Assembly: GCA_003999685.1 (NCBI GenBank)
Contig: CP021222.1
Location: forward strand, 2,294,001-2,358,000
From: Taiwanofungus camphoratus
Lineage: Eukaryota; Basidiomycota; Agaricomycetes; Polyporales; Taiwanofungaceae
Direction of reading: 5' to 3'
Length of the DNA stretch: 64,000 bases
Shown: in pieces, positions 55,318-64,000 of the stretch
Layout: each line of letters opens with the position of its first letter
How positions within the stretch are numbered: the stretch's first letter is position 1
Notes under the pieces: generated by a model
Told to the model about the DNA's origin: nothing
Databases searched by the model: none
Seen by the model: the letters and a program-made list of their open reading frames with translations, nothing else
Translations under genes and position numbers: made by a program

Positions 55318-57966
55318 TTACCGCCAGGCCTCCAGCGCTCGCTTCGCGGCACTGCTGAAGATCCTCGTATTCCCTTCAGAACTATTCACAGCTCCTTCTA
55401 ACAGCTCTCTCGTACTATTCTTCATTCTTTCAACATCATCTATCCTATCGTCTCCGACAACGCCTTTCCGACCAAGTTGTCCCAATAGCGCGCAAACATT
55501 GGCGCGAACCTCGACTGGAATGGTCTTTTCTGAGTTCCTGAGAACTGCAACAAGCATATCAAGTGCATTGCGTGGGTCTACAACGGGCGATCCCTCGCTG
55601 GTAGCTGCGGATGGGGATTGTAATTGTGAGCCGCGAATGGTCTCGGCAGGGAAGGGATTGAGAATGGCGTCGAGGACTAAGGTACCTGTAACAACCTGCC
55701 GTCAGTAGCCAAAGTCACTTGTGATTGAACTGCCTACCCCCATTTGCGTGAGTGCTCATCAATGATAATGCTACAACACCCTCGTTGATTAGAACAGCGT
55801 ACTTCTTGCTCCTACCTACTAGCTGCGCAAGCGGTGATGCACAAGTGGGATTTATCACAGCCTTCATAGCCTCTTGCCTTCTTGCAGATTTCTCTTCATC
55901 AGCATAGGGAATTTCACTGGACCACAATGATTTGATGACGTTGACCAACACCCGCGTCCCTTCACTCTTAATGGCGATGGAATCCGACCGTCGTACTAGG
56001 GCTAATATCTGATCCATGGGTGAACCTGAAGTATCGGAGGCCGGCCGCACTAAAGCGAATGCATTCTCCACTGCAATGGCGTTATGATGATTTCTATAAT
56101 TCAGGCAGGAAATTAATTCATAAAAATGTATCACTAACCGTTGCCATTGCACATGTGCTTGGCTACGCCAATTGCTGATACTTGGACTAGCTCTGCTATA
56201 TCCGCCTTCTCGCCCCATACCTGCGAGGAGGCAAGTTTCTGAATGACGCCTGCCTCGCCCAATAATGCCCTATTATTCTGTGACTGAGCGAGATGTTTCA
56301 ATAGGCCTACGACACCGTGCTTCACTTTGATGTCAGTACCAGGCTCAAGGAGAGTAGCGAGGTCAGGAGCCAGGGAAATAGGAGGTTTGACTATAGCGGT
56401 AGAATGAGCCTCTAAGGAAATCGTGTCGAGGAGGGTCAGCAGAAGGGAAGTAAGAGGTTGAACCACTTGCCTCGTCGAACAAGGTTCCCCAAGCTGAGCG
56501 ATGCACATATAATCAGATCGTCTCGATTCGTCTCTTTCAGACTCTTGTGCGTACATATCCACTGGACCATTTGAGTAACAAATAAACCTCCCGGTGCATC
56601 CTCTTCGGAATCGTCCCACAAGGTATCGGTATTCTTCTCTTCGCCAGCAATTTCAACTACGGCTTTGATGATTGCAGCTTTACAGGTATTAAAACTCTTC
56701 TCCATCGTCGCTCGTTCTCCTGAAGATTCAGAGGACCAATACGGCGGGTAGTCACCCCGATCCACGAATGTTAGCATGTCGGAAAGGCATGCCACACCGC
56801 CATGTTCGCCATCAGGAAACGTAAGTCCACGAGCAAGTGAGAGCCGGACATCCTCAACATCCAAGCATAGGGACTCCAAGAGACCACACGCTTCCTCCAG
56901 AAGCTCGAAGTCTGCCTGAACGAGAGAATGGCGGGCAGGGGAGGCAGAAAAGAGCGGGGGAGGTTTTGGATAGGGTGGAACGAATGCTCGAAGCGGTTGT
57001 AGAAGGAGAGGAAGGGCATCGGGCCCGAACAACGCGCGTGTCTGTGCTACAAGAGAAAACATAAGACCATGCAGTACACGACCATGAAGACTGCCTACGA
57101 TTGTCTTCTTCGTCTTCCCTTAACTCTGTAATTGCTCTCCATGCCCATGACGAGAGGCTGCTTCGCAAATTCCAGGATTCTAGGATTGTTTCCTCGGAGT
57201 ACTGAAGATCTCCGTCTACAGGCGAAGGCTGTTTAGTCAACCACGCAGCAGGAGGGTATACGGCCATAGACAGCTTCAAGATGGTCATAGATGCTTCCAA
57301 TGAGATCAAGCGGACTTTCACAGGCTCTACACGACATGGCATGAATATTTGTATATACGCAAGTTGATACTGCACACCATAGCCAATGCTTGCATTCAGG
57401 AGAAGTCCAATAGCAGTCTTGACTACTTTCAGATCTTGTATTGATAATGGTAAAGCACCTGCATTGTCAGATTGAATAGATTCTGTATATCCCTCCAATA
57501 GGGATACTACCGTCTGTGGAAAGCCCGCTTCTAACAGAAGACTGCGATTTTCGTCTGGAGCATATCTGGTGAATTTGTGTCCATGAAGACCACAGGGTGG
57601 TTGACTTGCCATGGTCCATACACAAATTGGCTCCTACCCTTAAGATTTCATAGATGGCGGCTTTGCATGCTGGTTCCGGGACTGTGGCACCACTAATAGC
57701 GCTCTTCAACAAAGAGGTGAGTGTTTGCGGGAGGAGGGTCCTTCCCAGGGCTGTCTGCTGTTCGACTGAATACACATAAATGTCTCAGACCTACGAACGA
57801 GCAGGCAAGCAAGCATCCGGGTCTGACCATCCTTCACACGAAGATCATCAGCCAGATGTTGGGCTGTAAATTCGATCTCTTTCCACTGGTTGGCCTGATT
57901 AAGAGGGAGGCGAGCCAAAAGGTCACCGAGCTTTGAAGCAAAGGCATGCCTAGACGTGCCGTTCAT
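55318..57966 (-). CDS. Armadillo-repeat protein, SmgGDS (RAP1GDS1)-like
   Basis: Starts MNGTSRHAFASKLGDLLARL at 57966 and ends SSAAKRALEAWR. About seven exons encode repeated three-helix armadillo units, e.g. LLEAGFPQTVVSLLEGY, LSIQDLKVVKTAIGLLLNAS, DDLIICASLSLGNLVRR, KVKHGVVGLLKHLAQSQNNR ALLGEAGVI, SEGTRVLVNVIKSLW and SVDVRANVCALLGQLG-like PVEVRANVCALLGQLG. The DD-I--ASL-LGNL-R block and the following KHG--GLLKHL block match SmgGDS, which binds prenylated small GTPases of the Rho/Rap type in the cytosol. The helical-repeat reading is direct; the SmgGDS name is a family inference. At roughly 780 residues it is longer than vertebrate SmgGDS. Confidence 0.68.
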
Positions 57967-60900
57967 GCCTGCAGCCGTCGGGTTCTTACAGAGTCGTGGT
58001 CGAGGGGAAAGTCTCCAAGGGCAAGGTTCAGTGAACCTGCGGTCGCAGACTTCTGATCTCTGAAATCGGTGGACGACTAGATCTGCGTCTATTCCTGCTA
58101 TACTAGATCCACGTGATCAGATCTGACCACACGTCTCGGCCCAGGGTTCGTGCCAACTTCCAGTCCGTCTTCAGTTTCCTTTGATTCGGTGGACCAACCC
58201 GATAGGATATTTATGTAGTGAGCGGAGAAATCTCCACCTGGTTCTGATTCGTTCCGAATCCGGGACCACCGTTTATTGTTCTCGTCTTGTCAGATTCATT
58301 GTGAAGCCACCTTCTGCGGCTGGCGCTGTTCAAGATACTCCTCCTGTTCGATGGCATACGCATGGCTCTCGATTGCGCCTATCCTTTTCCTATTTTCTTT
58401 ATGGAATTCTCGAAATCAAATACGCGTAAGAGATATCCATATGAGGCCGTCTATTGCGGTCCGTACTTTCTAATCATTGCAGGAACACAGGGAGCTCTGG
58501 GTGATTACAAGCCTCATAAATACCTGTAGAAAGTTTCTTTCAGATGCGTGTTCCTGCGACATTCGCTAAGGCTTCTAGGCTCATGAAAACACTGTAGACG
58601 GACCTGTGCGGATCAAGCTTCAGGATTGATCGCAAATTCCAAGGTTCGAATCCGACCTGTATTTTAGCTTGTCGCAAGTGTTTCTCATGTCTTTTCAGAT
58701 GAAGTTGATCTTTTGTTTATGTCAGTCGCTTTGCCTGCAGTTGCGGCTTTCTATCGAGTTCGATATGGATCCGAGTCAGTTGAATGGTTTAGGCTTAGGA
58801 CCTGTCTCTTCATCAGGGAAATAATGGCAAGGAAATGTTCCTTTTGTCCGGGATTTGCTACGATATATATCTGGGTTTACGTACACCCTCGTGAGTCGAA
58901 TGAGGATGTGGCGGACGCCTCTGCAACTCTTTGAAAGTACCAAACAACATCCACAAGTCACCCTCCTTCTGAACTTCAGCTGAACCTTAGATTCCTGTGC
59001 GCGGAGAGTGACGCCGTATTCCTCAGGGCAACGAGAAACGGAAAACGCGACGCCACAATGGTTGTTTTTTCCGCAAGATTTCTTTACCTTTCAGAACGTC
59101 ACGGTTACTTATCTCGAGAATCAGCATATGATCCGAACTTCTCAAGACCATTGGTCGGTTGTCTAGGTCGGCAGTACGAATGATACAATTGAATCATCAC
59201 CTGCTTTCCGAACGTGAGGTGGACCTCACTTTTACATAAATTGACCAATCTGCTACTCACATTACAGGGTCTTCAAGAGCCGCTATATGTGCATAGGTTC
59301 TATACCTTCACCTACGGCTGTTGTCATGAATATCACCCAGGTATGTGAGGCTCCGAAGCGACCCTCGAGTTCAACTGTGTGGGCACTTTTCCCCATGCGA
59401 CCGTTTCACACTGTGGGGTCTTGTGTTCTCAATCTCAAGATAACTGGACCATCGTAAATTGTTGAGTAGGTCTTAACTTCCAAAGATTCCGATAGGACGG
59501 CATTTGACCTAGCTGCAGGCCGCCCATTTATTTCAAATGGGATGCTGTTGATCTAGTCCGTCCTTCATGATGCGAATCAGAGGCTCAATCAGACAGGCTC
59601 TCTTCACGACGTGAAATTCCTCACGGGGTCATCGCATTGTATGCCTCTGCTATACTGGGTTAAACCAGCCTCTCCTGTCTCGAACTATCTTCTTGAGAAA
59701 TTTCTTTACGACCATCCTCATGGAGGTTGTCAAACTCCACGAATTCCGAAAGAAAATCACCTAGTTCTTATGACGATACTCAGAGGGTGTTCCTTTGAGT
59801 CTCATACCAGTAGAACTAGTAAAGGAAATGCATCGCTGGACGCAGGAGAGACTTTCATCTGAGTGTCCACTTTGGTACCGCTTCATTGTCACCAACGCCG
59901 TGGTCAGCGAAAAGGTACGTTCTGCCACAAGTCTGAGCTCTGGAGTGCTTGTCAGCGTCTTACAACTTCCTGTTCATCTGCGAGGAAGATCAAACTTAAA
60001 TCTCATGCCAATGGCTCTGGTCTGCCGGTCGGCCTTAGCGCAGGAAATCTTGTGTGTACACGTTGCATAGCCTTGGAGTGTGTGGTGCAGGATCATACCC
60101 CTCATATCTTGGCATGTTATTTTCCTCACGACTGTGCACTGTCTTGCCGTCATCCCGTGTATTGTGTTCGTCACCCCAGTTTTATTCAACGTGTCCGCAG
60201 GCAACGGAGACAACTAGCTGTGGAAACCGCCTCATGGTGAACTTGACAGTCTGGGCATTTCGACGCAGCTGCAGTGGTTTGCGAACCTCGTGTGCACATT
60301 CGGCACCACGAAGCAGATGTCGATTTGCTATGGTATCAAGCCTGTCAGATGTTCTTCAATCGTGACCTGCCAACCCAATTGGATCACGGAACTACTGCCC
60401 GCGTACTGTCTATCTGAGCAAGATCTTCTGTATGGTGGTTAATTTCGGCTTTTGTCCCTTCGCATCATGACCATGGCTCTATTCCAAGTGAGTCTGCACC
60501 GGTCTTGGTGCACGTACCGCCGCTTCTCCTGCGTCTCGGCCCGATGATAACCTAGCACACCTGTCACGATATACACACCTGGATGCGATTTCGAATGTTT
60601 CAACGGACACGCTTTGACTGTGTCACGAAGAGATGACACGGAATCCCGTTGGTCTTCGCTCGAATAATTTCATCGATGCAGGGATTCTGCGACCAACTAG
60701 GTGATGCTTGTTCTGTCGTGCTCGATGTCCCTCTGTGATCAAAGTTCACAAGGCCGTCATGCCAGGCGGCTGATACACCGTCAGTGAATATGGAATTAAT
60801 TTTGCTCTTACCAACCGTGGTCGTAATACAAATTAGTCAAAGAAGCACCGGGTCATGTGGCCCATCTAAAGTAGAAAGTATATCTCAGCGGTTGGCGAGA

Positions 60901-61039
60901 CTGTGCCCCCATCGTGCCTAAATAGGCAGGGCGCTGACACAGAACATCATGCACTGCTCCCGACACAGCAGTATTCTCCCTCCTCCCATGCCCTCAAGAT
61001 ACATAAGCCGATTGATCATGGTTCGAAGGCTTTCGACGC
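57967..61039. other. 3-kb region without a recognised gene
   Basis: Some plus-strand stretches look coding: about 58250-58520, 59780-59915 (SLIPVELVKEMHRWTQERL...FIVTNAVVSEK before a GTACGT donor) and 60245-60445, where two frames are open together. They could not be joined and match no family I know. A tRNA-like B-box word at 58641 is not part of a tRNA. Confidence 0.35.
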
Positions 61040-61040
61040 A

Positions 61041-61048
61041 TGTATAAA
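61041..61048 (+). promoter_or_regulatory. TATA-like box before pirin
   Basis: GTATAAAA about 140 bp upstream of the ATG at 61181. If it is the real TATA box, the longer pirin start at 61040 cannot be used. Confidence 0.4.
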
Positions 61049-61180
61049 ACCTTTGGTCTTACCATCCTTATCGTCGCCCTTGCTTATTCTCTGCCTTTCA
61101 CTTCTCAATACTTATCGAACTCGCAAATCAGGAACCTGTTCGCTGCCGCACCGCATTCAAAGAGTAGTCTATTTTCCGAA

Positions 61181-62656
61181 ATGGCCGTGTCATCCGTGTC
61201 GAGGCGTGTTGTGAAGCAGGTCCTCGCAGTGGAGACTCCTGAGGTATGCAGCCCATCTCCATGCGGAATGAAAGTCCCATTTCACAGCAGTCTATACACA
61301 GGGTGAAGGAGCCTTCGTACGGCGTTCCATCGGCTCCATGAAGTTGCGCAACCTCACTCCGTTCCTGCTGCTGGACCATTTCCATGTGACTCAAGGAGTA
61401 AGTATCCCTTCCTCTTCGATCTGAACGGCGATACTCATAAGGACTCGGTCAGGGTTTCCCTGACCACCCTCACCGGGGCCAGGCGACCGTGACTTACATG
61501 CTGGAAGGGTGCGTGAAGTTTCTTTATGATCCACAACTCTACACCTCAATCACTGTTGTCCAGGTCGAGCAAACATGAGGACTCTGCAGGACACAAGGGG
61601 ACGATCGAAGCTGGAGGTGTACAGTGGATGTGTGCTGTAGGTGTTATCCTCCCCTGACCTGACACGGCGCTCACCAGTTCGTTCCAGGGTCGAGGAAGTG
61701 AGTCGTGTCTCGATCCACATACTCAGAAACTCATTTGGCTGCTCTTGTGACAGTCATGCACGCAGAGATGCCTGTACGCGAACCAGGTAAACCCGATCCT
61801 CGCGGTCTCCAGCTCTGGCTCGACCTTCCCAAAGAATACAAGATGGTCGACCCCTCATATCAGGAGCTCGGTGCTAAGGAGTACGCTTCCCTTCCTACTT
61901 TCCCCTAATGTGACCCATTTTAAACTTTATTTGATTTACAGGATTCCAACCGCCTATCCTCAAGGCCCAGACGGCCCAGTGCGGATCAAGATCATCAGCG
62001 GCAAGAGCCACGGTGTTGAATCTCCTGTCCGGCCGTTAGGGGGATGTTGGTATTTCCATGCCATATTTGACAAGGAGGGCACGACGATATGGCAAGATAT
62101 CCGTAAGTCCTACCGGCGGTCCTTATGTTTGATCCTTGCCTGAATAGGCCTTCACGCAGCTTCCGGGTGGACCTCTTTCCTCTACAGTAAGTACAAACAG
62201 CCTGTGATATTGCAGAACAGTTTGGACAAACAATTTTAACGCTGTGTAGCCCTGAATGGTTCCGTAAAAGTTGGACCTGATGAGAGCTCTCACCAAGCGT
62301 ATCATACGCTCGTCCTCTCTGGTGAAAGGGACGAGACCGGTGTTCAAATTACCTCAGCGGAGGACAACACGGAACTTGTCATCGTGCGTACATCTCTACG
62401 TTATATCAGTCGTCCATCGTATACTTAGTTATGTCTTCTCTCAGATCGCCGGGGAACCACTGGACCAGACTGTCTTCCAGTACGGACCATTCGTGATGAC
62501 CAGTAAGGAGGAGATTCAGGCTACGCTCATGGACTGTGAGTCAATCAACGAATGTGCATTCTTTTCTCCTCGCTGAACACTGGCATGGTAGACCAATTAG
62601 GCAAGAATGGCTTCGAAAAGGCACGCTCTTGGAAGAGCAAGATTGGTGGTCGATAG
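61181..62656 (+). CDS. Pirin-family protein
   Basis: Bicupin metalloprotein; family members are nuclear cofactors or quercetinase-like enzymes. Exons give MAVSSVSRRVVKQVLAVETP, EGAFVRRSIGSMKLRNLTPF then LLLDHFHVTQG, GFPDHPHRGQATVTYMLEGS, EDSAGHKGTIEAGGVQWM, MHAEMPVREPGKPDPRGLQL then WLDLPKEYKM, VESPVRPLGGCWYFHAIFDK, PSGWTSFLYTLNGSVKVG, QTVFQYGPFVMTSKEEIQ, and the end FEKARSWKSKIGGR, TAG 62654-62656. The metal ligands His, His (HPHRG) and His, Glu (MHAEMP) are all present. An in-frame ATG at 61040 would add 47 residues with a hydrophobic N-terminus (TILIVALAYSLPF), but it overlaps a TATAAAA word, so 61181 is preferred. It converges with Nsa1. Confidence 0.9.
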
Positions 62657-62776
62657 ATAGAGAAGACTATGCGGGTGATTGGAGTGTATAGTGAAGGTCA
62701 AATATATCAATACCAGTGAACACGTCATCGTACTGTATCCATACTTCGAGTGCAGATCGTAGAGGTAGAGCAATGA

Positions 62777-64000
62777 TCATTTTGTCGCCCGATTTTTCTT
62801 GTTTCGAGATCGGGATTTCTGCGTCTCCTGTTCATTGTCTTCACCACTTCCTGTGTCCTCCATGGCATCCCAGACCTGATCGTCACCTTTTTCAGCTTCA
62901 TCCCTGTCACTGTTTGTTCCGCCACCAGTGAGATCTCTGGTCAAGTCCTGATCCCAGACAACAGCTGAAGGTATGGCCTTAATGTAGAACTTGTCGAGGA
63001 TTTCCCCTTTCTGCTCCTGCTGCTGTCCAACGTTTACTGGTAGAGGAAAGGTACTATGCAACCGCAGGAAGCGGTCTTGTGACACGGATGCTAGCAGCGA
63101 TGGAGAAGGTGCCAGCGATGTCACAGCACCCGAGAGACCTACGATGAACGAAAGCATCAACGGAACAGCAATCATGAAAGGGTAGGGGGACAGCAATCAC
63201 CTTTGTAACCATAAGCCACCCGTCCAGTACGCAAATCCAGGGCAAAGACATTACATCCATTATCTGCCACGAATACTTCACTGGATATCGATCGAGATCA
63301 GTTCGCGACCAGAAGATCCGTAGTTGAAGGATACTTGCTGCTCAGCCAGACCTTTCTCAATATGGCTCACACCACCTATCTTGCACACATTCTTCCAGTC
63401 TGCTACCGGACGTCGGGCGGAGCGGCTATCATATCGGCGCACGTTTCCTAACTGTGTGCCTGCCAGAAGGTGGTGGTGAGACGACGAAGTAGATGGTTGG
63501 AGATAGGAAAGGGCTGTGACGTGCACGGGCTGTCGCAGGCCAAGACCGTCGTTAGGTACCTGATACGCGTTGAATACGAGGTTCCCAGCAGCTCAAACAA
63601 GTGAAAAAGCAGACAAACACACATTTTTTGCTCGCCATATCTCTCCGGGAAACAACTGATCTCCTCGCTTCCTCTTCTTCGAATCCACATCTACTGCTGC
63701 TGGGTGTGCGAACGCTTGCTCCGCATTCCAGACGGACAATTCAACCTCATCTCCTCCGTATGCGAATGTTACACCATCAGGAGACAACCGCCAGTCGCAC
63801 AGGCGCATAGGAAGAGAGGCACTTTGCGCGGTCGTAAAAGACTCCCCCTGCTCAAGCCGCGTCAAGCGGAGAGCTCCATTGGACGTACATGTGTACACCC
63901 GCCTGGTGTAGTCCGTGAACATTCAACTCTGGTACATTTCGGGCTCAAAAATCACTTACCCCTCTGACATATTCAATCCAACATACCGCTGTCCACTCTT
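62777..64000 (-). CDS. NSA1: Ribosome biogenesis protein Nsa1/WDR74, 5' end beyond the window
   Basis: WD40 protein of the nucleolar pre-60S particle, released by the Rea1/Rix7 AAA-ATPase steps. From the right edge: KSGQRYVGLNMSEG, RRVYTCTSNGALRLTRLEQG, MRLCDWRLSPDGVTFAYGGD EVELSVW, DQLFPGEIWRAKN, PVHVTALSYLQPSTSSSHHH LLAGTQLGNVRRYDSRSARR, then GLSGAVTSLAPSPSLLASVS QDRFLRLHS, and KGEILDKFYIKAIPSAVVWD. The FPGEIWRAKNV, G-VRRYD--A-RRPV and D-RF-R-H blocks are typical of Nsa1. The C-terminal tail is acidic and then basic (KSRSRNKKNRATK), as usual for nucleolar proteins. Start codon and first exons are outside the window. Confidence 0.88.

Noticed and set aside
58641-58652. GGTTCGAATCC word resembling a tRNA B box
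   Set aside because: The T-stem does not pair and no A box, anticodon stem or acceptor stem is found around it.
59863-60240. Cys-rich plus frame as a third member of the Cys/His micro-protein family
   Set aside because: It has many cysteines but lacks the C-x4-C-x-F-S-x2-H and C-x2-P-x-C order shared by members A and B.

Overview
The window reads as nuclear DNA of a filamentous basidiomycete, most likely an Agaricomycete. Genes are intron-dense with short introns (about 50-60 bp, GT...AG), spaced by a few hundred bases, on both strands. Protein sequences look like basidiomycete orthologues, and a chromodomain Ty3/gypsy element and a poly(A)-tailed LINE are present. Exon structures were worked out by eye, so splice sites are proposals.

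Region 1 (1-15.4 kb): C-terminal part of an APC5-like anaphase-promoting complex subunit (+); two tandem FAD monooxygenase genes (-), one whole and one decayed; methionine aminopeptidase 1 with its N-terminal zinc finger (+); two tandem glycerol-3-phosphate acyltransferase genes of the Gpt2/Sct1 type (-). Region 2 (15.4-24.9 kb): one large XMAP215/Stu2-family gene with several TOG arrays (-), then a single-exon gene of unknown function (-). Region 3 (24.9-38.5 kb): a gene-poor stretch, then eIF2B alpha (+), a tiny Cys/His-rich protein gene with a 15-nt micro-exon (+), RNase P/MRP subunit POP4 (+), a cyclin K/Ctk2-like gene (-) and an unrecognised multi-exon gene (-).

Region 4 (38.6-49.0 kb) is a three-level nest. 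A 5'-truncated LINE with an RNase H domain, a poly(A) tail and a 17-bp target duplication received a Ty3/gypsy chromovirus (543-bp LTRs, target duplication ATAAC). The 3' LTR of that element was in turn interrupted by a 1.7-kb non-coding TG...CA element (duplication CCGG). The LTR elements are fossils: the gypsy copy has about half a dozen breaks.

Region 5 (49-64 kb): a second member of the Cys/His-rich small-protein family (-); divergent mitochondrial bS21m (-) and Gir2/RWDD1 (+); a YheT-type alpha/beta hydrolase (-); an armadillo-repeat SmgGDS-like gene (-); about 3 kb with no recognised gene; pirin (+); and the ribosome-assembly WD40 protein Nsa1 (-), running off the right edge.

Many host genes serve RNA processing, translation or ribosome biogenesis (MetAP1, eIF2B alpha, POP4, Gir2, bS21m, Nsa1). 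Eukaryotic neighbours need not be co-functional, so no operon-like meaning is inferred. The most interesting observations are the two-member Cys/His-rich micro-protein family, the nested transposon stack with intact duplications at every level, the Tf1-like self-priming arrangement in the gypsy element, and the two neighbouring tandem gene duplications.
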